A stretch of DNA of 64,000 nucleotides from Mariniphaga sp041684965. GTDB lineage: Bacteria; Bacteroidota; Bacteroidia; Bacteroidales; Prolixibacteraceae. Position numbers and translations under genes: made by a program. Under the pieces are notes generated by a model that was not told the origin of the DNA, ran no database searches, and was given only the letters and a program-made list of their open reading frames with translations. The DNA is taken from assembly GCA_041684965.1 (NCBI GenBank), contig JAWLGR010000003.1:248001-312000 (forward strand). The letters run 5' to 3'. Shown piece by piece: positions 26,652 through 35,402 of this stretch (its first letter is position 1; each line of letters begins with the position of its first letter).

Positions 26652-26669
26652 TCCCGATGGCCATCGGGA
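26652..26669. repeat. perfect palindrome TCCCGATGG/CCATCGGGA
   Basis: An 18-base perfect palindrome with a CCGAT...ATCGG core like the hairpin at 34420-34437. Probably an interspersed extragenic repeat. Confidence 0.45.
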
Positions 26670-26716
26670 TTAATAATTTCCGGTTGTTGTGTAAAACTGC
26701 TCATGCTCATTTCATA

Positions 26717-27520
26717 CTATTCAGGTATATCGTTTTCTCCTTTCACGTAACCAAAATTAGCCAGGATACCACCATCAACATACAGAACATGTCCATTCAC
26801 AAAATCACTGGCTTTGGAAGCAAGAAATAAGGCTGCATGGCCAACATCATCAGGCTCTCCCCACCTGCCTGCGGGGGTGCGTGTCATCACCAGGTCGTTG
26901 AAAGGATGGTTCCCTTCCCGTATGGGGGCAGTTTGAGCGGTGGCAATATAGCCAGGTCCAATACCATTAACCTGGATGTTGTATTTTGCCCATTCACAGG
27001 TCATATTGGCAGTGAGCAATTTCAACCCCCCTTTTGCAGATGCATATGCTGAAACGGAATTCCTTCCGTAAACACTCATCATAGAACACATGTTAATTAT
27101 TTTTCCTGAACGTTTTTCTATCATGCCAGGGGCAACACGTTTGGAAACAATTAATGGTGCCACCAGGTCCACATCGATTACCTGCCTGAATTCAGCAACA
27201 GGCATGTCGAGGATAGGAATCCGCTTAATGATACCGGCGTTATTTACAAGGATATCTATTACACCAATTTCCTTTTCAATTTGTGATATTCCACGCTCAA
27301 CATCGGCTTCATCTGTAACATCGAATTTAAGGGTGTAAGCATCTATTCCTTCGGATAAATAATTGTGCCTGCAGCTTTCGAGTTTATCATCCGAGATGTC
27401 ATTCACACAGATTTTAGCGCCCGCCTTTCCCAATATTCTTCCGATAGCCAGGCCAATTCCATGAGTACCTCCTGTAATAAGGGCCACTTTACCGGTTAAA
27501 TCAAACAACTGTTGTATCAT
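26717..27520 (-). CDS. kduD: 2-dehydro-3-deoxy-D-gluconate 5-dehydrogenase / gluconate 5-dehydrogenase type SDR
   Basis: A 267-residue short-chain dehydrogenase. The NAD(P) loop TGGTHGIG is at about 16-23, NNAG at 93-96, and the catalytic Ser146, Tyr159 and Lys163 are all present in CSMMSVYGRNSVSAYASAK. KduD reduces 5-keto-2-deoxy-type uronate intermediates (DKII) to KDG, which then enters the KDG kinase/aldolase route. The close relative gluconate 5-dehydrogenase cannot be excluded by sequence alone, but the kduI gene 11 bases upstream favours KduD. Cytoplasmic. Confidence 0.9.
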   Translation of the reverse strand: MIQQLFDLTGKVALITGGTHGIGLAIGRILGKAGAKICVNDISDDKLESCRHNYLSEGIDAYTLKFDVTDEADVERGISQIEKEIGVIDILVNNAGIIKRIPILDMPVAEFRQVIDVDLVAPLIVSKRVAPGMIEKRSGKIINMCSMMSVYGRNSVSAYASAKGGLKLLTANMTCEWAKYNIQVNGIGPGYIATAQTAPIREGNHPFNDLVMTRTPAGRWGEPDDVGHAALFLASKASDFVNGHVLYVDGGILANFGYVKGENDIPE

Positions 27521-27531
27521 AATGGCTTTTT

Positions 27532-28374
27532 TTATCTTAACTCAGTAGGTTTAATATGGTCCATATCTGTATAATCAAGGTTTTCGCCAGCCATCCCCCA
27601 AATAAAGATATAGTTGCTGGTACCTGCGGCTGAATGAATCGACCAGTTGGGAGAAATCACAGCCTGCTCGTTGTGCATCCAGATATGCCTTGTCTCGTCC
27701 GGTTGGCCCATAAAATGACAAATGGCCTGTCCTTCCGGCAGGTTGAAATAAAAATACACTTCATTGCGGCGGTTGTGCTGATGCGGGGGCATGGTATTCC
27801 ATACACTTCCGGGTTTCAGTTCGGTCATTCCCATTTGCAGCTGGCATGTCTCCACAACGGTATTAATCAATAACTGGTTAATATCCCGTTCATTGGATGT
27901 TTCCAAAGAGCCCATATGAAGAACATTTGCATTTGCCAGGGTTACATGCTTTACAGGGAACTCCTTATGTGCAGGAGCCGAATTGATGTAATACCGTGCC
28001 GGAACAGCTGCATCATCTGATCGGAATTCCACCTCTTTACTGCCTTTACCGATATAAAGTGCATCTTTAAAATCCATTTTGTATTCTTTGCCGTCAACCA
28101 TGATTGATCCCGGTCCTGCAACATTAATAACACCAACCTCGCGTCGGTAACAGAAAAAATCAGCTTTCAGCGGATCTATGGTTTCCAGTTTCAGTGGTTT
28201 TTCCATCGGGACAGCCCCGCCAACAATAAACCGTTCGATAGCAGAATACACCAGGCGTATATTTCCCGGTTCCATTACTTTTTCAACTAAAAATTCTTTT
28301 CTTATCCGTGCTGTATCATACGTTTTAAAATCTTCAGGATGATACGCATATCTTTCCTCATAAATTGTTGCCAT
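27532..28374 (-). CDS. kduI: 5-dehydro-4-deoxy-D-glucuronate isomerase
   Basis: A 280-residue cupin enzyme that converts 4-deoxy-L-threo-5-hexosulose uronate, the product released from unsaturated uronates, into DKII for KduD. The zinc ligands are visible as His198, His200, Glu205 (MPPHQHNRRNE) and His247 (NWSIHSAAG), in the same spacing as the E. coli enzyme. Length is standard. It sits six bases after the GH88 gene and before kduD, so the three steps of unsaturated uronate processing are encoded in order. Confidence 0.96.
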   Translation of the reverse strand: MATIYEERYAYHPEDFKTYDTARIRKEFLVEKVMEPGNIRLVYSAIERFIVGGAVPMEKPLKLETIDPLKADFFCYRREVGVINVAGPGSIMVDGKEYKMDFKDALYIGKGSKEVEFRSDDAAVPARYYINSAPAHKEFPVKHVTLANANVLHMGSLETSNERDINQLLINTVVETCQLQMGMTELKPGSVWNTMPPHQHNRRNEVYFYFNLPEGQAICHFMGQPDETRHIWMHNEQAVISPNWSIHSAAGTSNYIFIWGMAGENLDYTDMDHIKPTELR

Positions 28375-28380
28375 AATCTG

Positions 28381-29541
28381 TTATTTATTTAATTCCTGTT
28401 GTCTTTTCAATGCTTCAAGATAATAATAATCAGCGTAATTGATGGCTACATCAACTTCACTCGATGCGGGCAGGTGCCCTACGCTGTGTTTAAGAATAAA
28501 TCCGCCGTTCAATCCATCCGTCGCCCTGTATTCCACGGAAGTAAGGCTTTCCATAATATCATTGGCAGCCTGCAGATACACTTCTCCGTTTTCCGAAAAT
28601 GTACTTAATTCATAAAATGCGGAGGCAGCAATTGCAGTTGCCGATGCATCGCGTGGTGCCCCGGGTATAGCCGGATCGTTGAAATCCCAGTACAGAACAT
28701 TGTCTTCAGGAAGATTTTTAAGAATGTAATTGCCGATGTTTTGAGCTGCATTGAGGTACTTTTCATCTCTGGTTTCCCTGTAGCACATGGTATAACCATA
28801 AAAACCCCAGGCTTGTCCCCGGGCCCATGCCGACCCGTCATTTAAACCCTGGTGCGTCTGTTTTGCAACGGGTTCTCCAGTGCCGACAGAATAATCAACT
28901 ACATGGTATGAGCTCCAGTCGTTACGAAAATGGTGTTCCAGAGTAACATCGGCATGAGAAACTGCAATATCCCTGTATTTTTTATCGCCGGTAAATTCAG
29001 ATGCACGAAAAAGCATTTCCAGGTTCATCATATTATCTACTATTACCGGGAATTGCCAATTACCAAAATCCCATGAACGGATGCAGCCGACTGCCGGATT
29101 AAAACGGGTAATCAGAGATTCTGAAGCTTCAATTATAACATTTCTGTATTCCTCATTTCCAGTGATACGGTATGCATTTCCATAACTGCAAAAAACCATA
29201 AATCCTAAATCGTGTGTATTTGTCAGGTATTGAACACCATTTAGCTTAACCGTATTCTCAAGTGCTGCCTCTTTCCAGTATTCATCTTTAGTAAACTCAT
29301 ACATAAACCAGAATGACCCGGCAGGAAAACCACAGGTCCAGTCATTATACCCCACCATCCGATATCCTCCGGTTTCATTGGGAAAAGATCGGGGTACTTT
29401 TTCTTCAGGGATTTCCCGGACAAGGTTCTTTAACTGCCCGCTTAATTCTTCATTGAGTTGTAAAAAATTAATTTGTTTATCCTGATTTTGGGTACACATA
29501 GAAAAAACTGCCAAAACACATAAAATCCAAAAGATTTTCAT
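28381..29541 (-). CDS. GH88 family unsaturated glucuronyl hydrolase, probable lipoprotein
   Basis: A 386-residue (alpha/alpha)6-barrel enzyme that removes the terminal unsaturated uronic acid left by polysaccharide lyases. The two catalytic aspartates of GH88 are present as Asp111 (THDLGFM) and Asp169 (VDNMMNLEML), with HQGLNDGSAWARGQAWGFYG around 230-250. A hydrophobic leader precedes Cys16, although FSMC is a weak lipobox. Likely acts in the periplasm or at the membrane on oligosaccharides from pectin, glycosaminoglycan, ulvan or similar; the substrate cannot be told here, as no lyase or SusC/D pair is nearby. First gene of the operon. Confidence 0.93.
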   Translation of the reverse strand: MKIFWILCVLAVFSMCTQNQDKQINFLQLNEELSGQLKNLVREIPEEKVPRSFPNETGGYRMVGYNDWTCGFPAGSFWFMYEFTKDEYWKEAALENTVKLNGVQYLTNTHDLGFMVFCSYGNAYRITGNEEYRNVIIEASESLITRFNPAVGCIRSWDFGNWQFPVIVDNMMNLEMLFRASEFTGDKKYRDIAVSHADVTLEHHFRNDWSSYHVVDYSVGTGEPVAKQTHQGLNDGSAWARGQAWGFYGYTMCYRETRDEKYLNAAQNIGNYILKNLPEDNVLYWDFNDPAIPGAPRDASATAIAASAFYELSTFSENGEVYLQAANDIMESLTSVEYRATDGLNGGFILKHSVGHLPASSEVDVAINYADYYYLEALKRQQELNK

Positions 29542-29562
29542 TATTTGAAATTAAGTTTTTCA

Positions 29563-29570
29563 CAAATATA
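29563..29570 (-). promoter_or_regulatory. -7 box (TATATTTG) of the GH88-kduI-kduD operon
   Basis: Exact TAnnTTTG on the minus strand, 21 bases before the GH88 start. No clear -33 TTG is present, which might reflect dependence on an activator. Confidence 0.5.
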
Positions 29571-29682
29571 ATGGGAAATTTCTAAAATAGCCCGAGATAA
29601 AAATGAAAGAAATTCCCCATAGTTACCGGGAAATTATTATGCCCACCGAATTAACCATAAGGGAATCTTCAGCAACGAATTG

Positions 29683-29711
29683 AAAAAAGGGCAGCTCATC
29701 AGCTACCCTTT
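29683..29711 (-). terminator. terminator after the amidase gene
   Basis: Minus strand: AAAGGG-T-AGCT, loop GATG, AGCT-G-CCCTTT, then TTT. Ten pairs with one mismatch; it lies about 170 bases beyond the amidase stop. Confidence 0.7.
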
Positions 29712-29878
29712 ATTAATGTTAACCCCCAAACACACAAGCAATACAGAACGTATTGCACTTCAAAGATACAATCGGATTTGAAACAAACAAATTATTATTT
29801 ATAAAAGTTAATAACAAAAGTAAACAACAGCTTTTATTTGCATGCTATAACAGGTTGTTCTATTTTGCAGTCAATAAA

Positions 29879-30907
29879 TTATTTAGTGGTTTTAAAATCT
29901 TCAGACAACCCTTCAAACAACCAGTTGGCCAGTGCCTGACGATTACTGGGTATTATAAATCGTTGTTGATCACGGAGGTGATTTATATTTCCCAGTTCAA
30001 TATATACAGCAACAGGATAACTGTTTCTTACCACATAAAGATTCCGGTCAGAAACAGTACCGTTATAACCCCGTCCTGGCTGATGTTGATCGTATTTTCG
30101 CTGAAAAGTTTTTTGCAGCATCTCAGCTGCCTTTTTACCCGATCTGCTTTGCCGGTCGTGATAGAAAAATACATCAATATTTTGTCCGTGGCTTCTTGAA
30201 TCAACGTGAAGTACAATCATTCTCTGAAAGCTTCCTTTATGCTTTTGGTACAATTTATTTACTGCATCGGTACGTTGCCTTAATCTTCTCAGCTGATTAA
30301 CTGGTATTTTGTCGTTTGGATAACATACCTCATCCTTATCGGGTTTCAGGTAACTATCGTCCCGAATGCCATCTTTCGGATCCCTGATTATCATATACAC
30401 AGTGGCTCCGTGCTGAATTAAATTTCGGGCAAGCCTGAGCGTCACATCATAAGCATATTCATCTTCGCACAACTGCCAGTTGTTGTATCTTCCAACTGCC
30501 CCGGGGTCAGGCCCACCATGTCCGGAAACAAGATAATAAACAGCTCCCTTCAGCTTTTCATCAATTACATTTACATTGGCATATTTTTCACCAAAAATTG
30601 CGTGATGCACACTTCTTCCCCCGGATTTAACACCTGTCTCTTCAGCCTTATCAGGCAATTTGTATTTTCTTCCTGCATATAAAGAATTTTCTTTTCCAAG
30701 CCGGCCTTTATTTAATTCGATAAAAGAATCCATATGCTGTGCAACCGAAAGTCCGTTTCGTGTCAGGATACGGTAAATTCCATCACCTTTTTCTGCCACT
30801 ACTTCAATTGACTGAGCGTGAGCCACAAAAGTAGAGAAAGCCCCTGTGACAATAAATGTTAAAATTATATAGGTATGCAGTTTTAAATACAGTTTTAACC
30901 CAAACAT
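29879..30907 (-). CDS. N-acetylmuramoyl-L-alanine amidase (Amidase_3) with LysM-like region
   Basis: A 342-residue exported protein with a signal peptide ending near AHAQS. An N-terminal segment (about 35-85) reading GIYRILTRNGLS...NSLYAGRKYKLP resembles a LysM peptidoglycan-binding repeat. The amidase domain (about 120-340) shows the zinc-site pattern: His in SGHGGPDPGAVG, Glu in EDEYAYDV, His in VLHVDSR, and the catalytic Glu in VYIELGNINH. It cleaves the bond between N-acetylmuramic acid and the stem peptide, as in cell separation or wall turnover. Divergent from the 5'-nucleotidase genes, 81 bases apart. Confidence 0.9.
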   Translation of the reverse strand: MFGLKLYLKLHTYIILTFIVTGAFSTFVAHAQSIEVVAEKGDGIYRILTRNGLSVAQHMDSFIELNKGRLGKENSLYAGRKYKLPDKAEETGVKSGGRSVHHAIFGEKYANVNVIDEKLKGAVYYLVSGHGGPDPGAVGRYNNWQLCEDEYAYDVTLRLARNLIQHGATVYMIIRDPKDGIRDDSYLKPDKDEVCYPNDKIPVNQLRRLRQRTDAVNKLYQKHKGSFQRMIVLHVDSRSHGQNIDVFFYHDRQSRSGKKAAEMLQKTFQRKYDQHQPGRGYNGTVSDRNLYVVRNSYPVAVYIELGNINHLRDQQRFIIPSNRQALANWLFEGLSEDFKTTK

Positions 30908-30988
30908 ATCTGTTTTTTATCTTTTTTTGCCGATAATTATCAAACTTTATGCTAAAATAATTGTAAGTTTCTATAATAACTTTTTAAA

Positions 30989-31771
30989 ATGCAAAGATCT
31001 TTCAGCTATATACTGTTGATAACTTGGCTTTTTATTATTGGGGCATGTAAATCGCGTTACATTCATACTTCAACTGAAATGCGTAATATGGTTGTTTCAG
31101 ATTCTGCAATGCCAATTGACAGTCAGCTTGTTTATCTTTACTTACCTTATAAACAGAAACTTGAAAAAAATATTACCCGTGTTATTTCAAAAACACGTGA
31201 AGAAATGATTAAGAGCAAACCCGAAAGCAATCTTACTAATTTTTTGGCCGATTTACTTCTCGAAGAAGGGAAAAGAACATTACTTGAAAAAGGTAGTAAC
31301 ATTGAGCCCGACATTTCTTTTTTCAACTATGGAGGCATTCGTACATTCCTTCCTAAAGGGGAAATAACTGTAGGGAAAATTTTTGAACTCATGCCATTCG
31401 AAAATGAGATGGTTTTTTTAAAATTAACCGGCAGGCAGGTGCAGGAATTCCTGGATCTCATTGCAGCAAAAGGTGGAGACAGTGTGGGCGGTGTTCGATT
31501 TATTATTTCAGATAACAAAGCCACAGAGGTTGAAGTGGGCAATAATAAGCTTGACCTTAACAGGGAATATTGGTTAGTTACCAATGATTATATTGCTTCA
31601 GGAGGGGATGGAATGAAAATGCTGACCCAACGGAAGGAAATTATAACTACAAATCTCAAAATACGTGATGCAATTATTTCCTATATGGAAAAGAAGCACC
31701 AAATGAATAAAGAAATATATATGAAGCCGGATGGAAGGATTACCTATTTAAAGAACCCACAAAACAGGTAA
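30989..31771 (+). CDS. 5'-nucleotidase C-terminal (substrate-binding) domain lipoprotein
   Basis: A 260-residue probable lipoprotein (leader ending IIGAC). It consists of only the C-terminal domain of UshA-type 5'-nucleotidases: ESNLTNFLADLLL, FNYGGIRTFLPKGEITVGKIFELMPFENEM split over 110-140, GGDSVGGVRF and TNDYIASGGDGMKML, the segments that hold nucleoside substrates in the whole enzyme. The catalytic metallophosphatase domain is a separate gene 50 bases downstream, so the enzyme is split, with domain order reversed relative to UshA. Both parts are exported, probably to form a two-chain nucleotidase that salvages phosphate and nucleosides. Confidence 0.9.
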   Translation: MQRSFSYILLITWLFIIGACKSRYIHTSTEMRNMVVSDSAMPIDSQLVYLYLPYKQKLEKNITRVISKTREEMIKSKPESNLTNFLADLLLEEGKRTLLEKGSNIEPDISFFNYGGIRTFLPKGEITVGKIFELMPFENEMVFLKLTGRQVQEFLDLIAAKGGDSVGGVRFIISDNKATEVEVGNNKLDLNREYWLVTNDYIASGGDGMKMLTQRKEIITTNLKIRDAIISYMEKKHQMNKEIYMKPDGRITYLKNPQNR

Positions 31772-31821
31772 CATCAGCCAAAGGTTTTTAAGAATGAATA
31801 ATATCACTGGTGGAGAAAAAC

Positions 31822-32736
31822 ATGAACAGAAGAATTTTTATTAAAACTTTGGGGGTTGGAGCAACAGGAGTTGCACTTGCAAATCCATTCCAGGCCTGGG
31901 CTACAGATGATTTTATCATCATTTCAATTCTTCACACAAATGACATTCATTCTCATGTTGAACCCTTTTCAGGTTCAAATGCTGATTACAACGGGAAAGG
32001 TGGTTTAGCAAGGATTTCAGGAATGATTCAGAAGGTCAGAAATATGAATCCCAACACACTGGTCTTCGATGCCGGTGATGCTTTTCAGGGTACACCTTAT
32101 TTCAATTATTTTGGAGGAGAACTGATATACGAATTAATGAGTGCTGCCGGTTATGATGCCACAACCATTGGCAATCATGAATTCGACAATAAACTGGAGG
32201 GTATGCTCAATGCATTGCCAATGGCAAAATTTCCGGTGATAAATTCAAATTACGATTTTAATGATACCATTCTGGCAGGAAAATTTCCCCGCTGGAAAAT
32301 TTTCACAAAGGCGGGAATTAAAATTGGTGTATATGGACTTGGCATTGAGTTGAACGGACTGGTTGCCCAATCGCATTTTGAAAATACCATTTTTAAGGAT
32401 CCTGTTACCACCGCCACAGAAATGGAAGATTTGCTTAAGAATGAAAAAAAATGCGATCTGGTGGTTTGCCTCTCGCACCTTGGTCACAGCTATCGTGATA
32501 ATCGCTTAAGCGACATGAACATTGCTGCTGAAACGTTTCATACCGATTTGATTATCAGCGGCCATACACATTTTTATATACCTGAACCTGCTGTAATTAA
32601 AAACAGGGGGGGCAATCCTGTGATTGTAAATCTTGCCTGGTGGGGCGGCCTGGTTCTGGGTCAGATAGACTTTGTTTTTGAGCGGGTTAGTAAGAAAAGG
32701 CAAAAAACATACGCCAGTAATATTATAAAATCATGA
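31822..32736 (+). CDS. 5'-nucleotidase N-terminal metallophosphatase domain, Tat-exported
   Basis: A 304-residue protein containing the calcineurin-like metallophosphatase half of a 5'-nucleotidase: HTNDIHSH, FDAGDAFQGTPYF, TIGNHEFDN, and GHTH are the metal-ligand motifs in order. It begins MNRRIFIKTLGVG, a clear twin-arginine signal, so it should be folded with its metals in the cytoplasm before export, unlike its lipoprotein partner encoded upstream. I chose the ATG at 31822; a GTG at 31810 would add four residues ahead of the twin-arginine motif. Its stop overlaps the start of lnt by four bases (ATGA). Confidence 0.92.
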   Translation: MNRRIFIKTLGVGATGVALANPFQAWATDDFIIISILHTNDIHSHVEPFSGSNADYNGKGGLARISGMIQKVRNMNPNTLVFDAGDAFQGTPYFNYFGGELIYELMSAAGYDATTIGNHEFDNKLEGMLNALPMAKFPVINSNYDFNDTILAGKFPRWKIFTKAGIKIGVYGLGIELNGLVAQSHFENTIFKDPVTTATEMEDLLKNEKKCDLVVCLSHLGHSYRDNRLSDMNIAAETFHTDLIISGHTHFYIPEPAVIKNRGGNPVIVNLAWWGGLVLGQIDFVFERVSKKRQKTYASNIIKS

Positions 32737-34328
32737 ACCGGATTACCCGATTGCTGCTTTCAATTTTAACAGGAGTGCTTCTTAGTCTCGCATGGCTCGA
32801 ATTTCCGGGCTGGACTTTATTTGTTGCTTTTTTTCCTTTATTTCTGCTCGATCAATTTTTTATTGAAAACAGAAGCCAGTTTAAAAGTGTATCGTTCTGG
32901 GGCTATGCCTTCCTTTCCTTTCTGGTGTGGAACGGAATTACAACCTGGTGGATAGCATACGCAACGGTAGTCGGAGCATTGCTCGCCATACTGGCCAATT
33001 CATTATTAATGTCAATAGTCTGGTGGCTTGGCCATATTGCCCGGCGATATTTCAGACCTAATCTGGGGTATATTTCTCTGATTGTTTTTTGGATTTCATT
33101 CGAATATTTTCATTATCATTGGGATATCGAATGGCCCTGGCTAAACCTTGGAAATGGTTTTGCAAATAACATAAAAATTATCCAATGGTATGAATATACC
33201 GGAACACTCGGGGGGAGTTTATGGGTACTATCTGCAAATATTATTCTATTCAGGGTTTTCATGAATTTTAATAACAACAAAACACTGAATGCCATTACCA
33301 TACCTGCTGTTGCGCTGGTTTTATTAGTTGCCGTACCAATGGTATCTTCCTATTTGATTTACAATTCATACGTCGAAAAAGAAAATCCACTGAATGTGGT
33401 AATTGTTCAGCCCAACATTGATCCATACAACGAACGCTATGATTTTCAGGCAGAAGAAGAAAAGCTTCAAAAATTTCTTCATTTGGCAGAAGAAAAAACC
33501 ACGAATCAGACACACCTGGTAATTGGCCCGGAAACGGTTTTTGAACGTTGGCCAGACTGGAGAATAGGCAGGTTTGAAAACAATCCTCTTTATCTGAGTT
33601 TAAATGAATGGATCAAAAACTACCCTGAAACAGAACTTATTTTTGGAGCTTCTATACATAAGGTTTACCCTGATGCCGAAAGTGCATCATCAACCTCTCG
33701 TGTTTCAAACGGAACCTATTATGATGTATTCAATTCGGCAGTATTTATCGAACAAAGTGGGGACAACCAGTTTTATCATAAATCAATACTGGTTCCCGGT
33801 GTGGAAAAAATGCCACTTAAACAGTACCTCTGGTTGTTGAACGATGTTGTTTTTGATTTGGGCGGGACAACAGGCAGCCTGGGCAAGATGGAGGAGCCAT
33901 CGAATTTTTTACTGAAAAACGGAACACAGGTAGCGCCTGTAATTTGCTACGAGTCGGTATTTGGAGGCTATCTGGCACAATTTATCAAAAAAGGTGCAGA
34001 GATGATTGTGGTAATTACAAATGATGGGTGGTGGCGCAATACTCCCGGCTACAAACAACATCTTTCCTTTTCCCGGCTAAGGGCTATAGAAACGCGTCGC
34101 AGCATTGCACGGGCAGCAAACACTGGTATTTCTTGTTTTATTAATCAGCGTGGCGAGATTTTTCAATCTTCTTTATGGTGGACAGAAACAGCAATTTCCG
34201 AATCGGTTAATTTAAATGATGAATTGACCTTTTATGTGCGCTATGGAGATTACCTGGCACGAATTTCATTATTTGCCGGAGCATTATTGTTATTATTCCT
34301 GATTGTGAAAAGCTTCATTCGCGAATAA
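32733..34328 (+). CDS. lnt: apolipoprotein N-acyltransferase
   Basis: A 531-residue inner-membrane enzyme that adds the third acyl chain to lipoproteins. Six to seven N-terminal hydrophobic helices precede a nitrilase-like periplasmic domain with the triad Glu267 (GPETVF), Lys350 (YHKSILVPG) and Cys405 (VICYESVFGG), followed by a final membrane helix. All three catalytic residues are intact. It is translationally coupled to the nucleotidase gene upstream. Its presence fits the large number of lipoproteins encoded in the window. Confidence 0.96.
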   Translation: MNRITRLLLSILTGVLLSLAWLEFPGWTLFVAFFPLFLLDQFFIENRSQFKSVSFWGYAFLSFLVWNGITTWWIAYATVVGALLAILANSLLMSIVWWLGHIARRYFRPNLGYISLIVFWISFEYFHYHWDIEWPWLNLGNGFANNIKIIQWYEYTGTLGGSLWVLSANIILFRVFMNFNNNKTLNAITIPAVALVLLVAVPMVSSYLIYNSYVEKENPLNVVIVQPNIDPYNERYDFQAEEEKLQKFLHLAEEKTTNQTHLVIGPETVFERWPDWRIGRFENNPLYLSLNEWIKNYPETELIFGASIHKVYPDAESASSTSRVSNGTYYDVFNSAVFIEQSGDNQFYHKSILVPGVEKMPLKQYLWLLNDVVFDLGGTTGSLGKMEEPSNFLLKNGTQVAPVICYESVFGGYLAQFIKKGAEMIVVITNDGWWRNTPGYKQHLSFSRLRAIETRRSIARAANTGISCFINQRGEIFQSSLWWTETAISESVNLNDELTFYVRYGDYLARISLFAGALLLLFLIVKSFIRE

Positions 34329-34332
34329 AAAA

Positions 34333-34521
34333 ATCCGCATCAATTCCGTTTGCGTAAAACCCCTGACTAACAGGATTTGAGCGCCTGACTGTTCGAACTT
34401 CCACTGGTCTTTCGACTCATTCCGATGTGTATCGGAACTACAAGGCCTGTTCTTGCAATCTTTGAGCTAACTCGGTTTAATAATTTCTGTTGAGTTTACC
34501 AACTGCTGAATCGATGCGGAT
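34333..34521 (+). repeat. terminator-like stem enclosing a 161-base insert
   Basis: ATCCGCATCAATTC (34333-34346) pairs with GAATCGATGCGGAT (34508-34521) at 13 of 14 positions and is followed by AAATTTTTA. The stem begins five bases after the lnt stop, where a terminator is expected, but the loop is 161 bases and GC-richer than its surroundings, with its own hairpin at 34420-34437. This looks like a small element inserted into a terminator loop, or a larger structured RNA. Confidence 0.45.
34420..34437. repeat. TTCCGAT/ATCGGAA hairpin
   Basis: Seven-pair inverted repeat with a four-base loop; shares the CCGAT...ATCGG core with the palindrome at 26652-26669. Confidence 0.4.
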
Positions 34522-34943
34522 AAATTTTTATCTTTTTATATAAAGAACGCTTGTTATATGTTCCAAATTTAATTGTAAAGATCGGTATTTGCAAATATTT
34601 CATGTAAATTAAAACGTTAAAAAAAATAAGCAATTGAGTATGATTTGATTAAATCTTATCTTTCTGGTATTATTAACATTTTAGCATTTGCAGGAATCAA
34701 AACTATCTGCATTTCGGTAGAATTACATTCAGATCGTATCACTTTGCGAAAAAAAAGGTGCAGGAATGGTCCCAAATTACTATCATTGATTTTAATCAAC
34801 AAATCAGGTTTAACAGATTGATTTATATCAATGCAAGCATTAACTTCTTTAGCTTATTGGGTGCCTTAGATTAGATTTTTTCTAAATAGACTGATTTCTC
34901 TCTAAAAAAGAGATTTTGTCATGTCGGCATTAAAAAAATTCTA

Positions 34944-34951
34944 TAAATTTG
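34944..34951 (+). promoter_or_regulatory. -7 box (TAAATTTG) of the rseC-rnf operon
   Basis: Exact TAnnTTTG match 37 bases before the GTG start of rseC. The nearest TTTTG (34914-34918) is 25 bases upstream, a little far for a -33 box. Confidence 0.45.
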
Positions 34952-34988
34952 CCACCTTTAAATAGCAAAACAGAAGATACATAAAAGG

Positions 34989-35402
34989 GTGATAAAACAC
35001 AAAGCATATGTCAAGGAAGTCACAAACTCTGCGATGACAGTGAGCATTCAAAATCAATCGGGATGTGCTTCCTGTCATGTAAACGGTGCGTGTACCATGG
35101 CTGATGTTAAAGAAAAGGAAATTGAAATATCCCGGTTCAGAGGCAACTATTTACCTGGTCAGGAAGTTTCTGTTGTTTTCCGCGAATCATTGGGATTCAC
35201 AGCATTGTTCTATGGTTATGTTTTACCATTCATCCTTATATTAATTCTGTTGATTTCAGTTTTTTATGTGACAAACAATGAGCTGGCAGCCGCGTTGTCT
35301 GCACTTGGTATTCTAATCCCTTATTACATTACATTGTATTTTTTTCGCGGCTTTTTAAAGAAAATTTTCAAATTCGAAATTGAAGAACCGGGTCAATTAT
35401 GA
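34989..35402 (+). CDS. rseC: RseC/SoxR-reducing system family protein
   Basis: A 137-residue membrane protein of the RseC family. The N-terminal cytoplasmic part has the cysteine pattern GCASCHVNGACTMADV, typical of the family, followed by two membrane helices (about 70-90 and 97-118). In other bacteria RseC acts with the Rsx/Rnf complex in reducing the iron-sulfur cluster of SoxR and modulates sigma-E. It starts with GTG at 34989 and its stop overlaps rnfB by four bases, so a role tied to RNF is well supported by position. Confidence 0.9.
   Translation: MIKHKAYVKEVTNSAMTVSIQNQSGCASCHVNGACTMADVKEKEIEISRFRGNYLPGQEVSVVFRESLGFTALFYGYVLPFILILILLISVFYVTNNELAAALSALGILIPYYITLYFFRGFLKKIFKFEIEEPGQL

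Larger units (their letters stand above)
29542..29878. other. intergenic region between two minus-strand units
   Basis: About 337 AT-rich bases holding the -7 box of the GH88 operon near one end and the amidase terminator near the middle. No gene seen. Confidence 0.6.
34329..34988. other. gene-free region between lnt and the rnf operon
   Basis: About 660 bases. The first 190 contain a terminator-like stem whose loop holds a 161-base structured insert (see the feature at 34333-34521). The remainder (34530-34940) is AT-rich without a credible frame. An rnf promoter box lies at the end. Confidence 0.6.
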
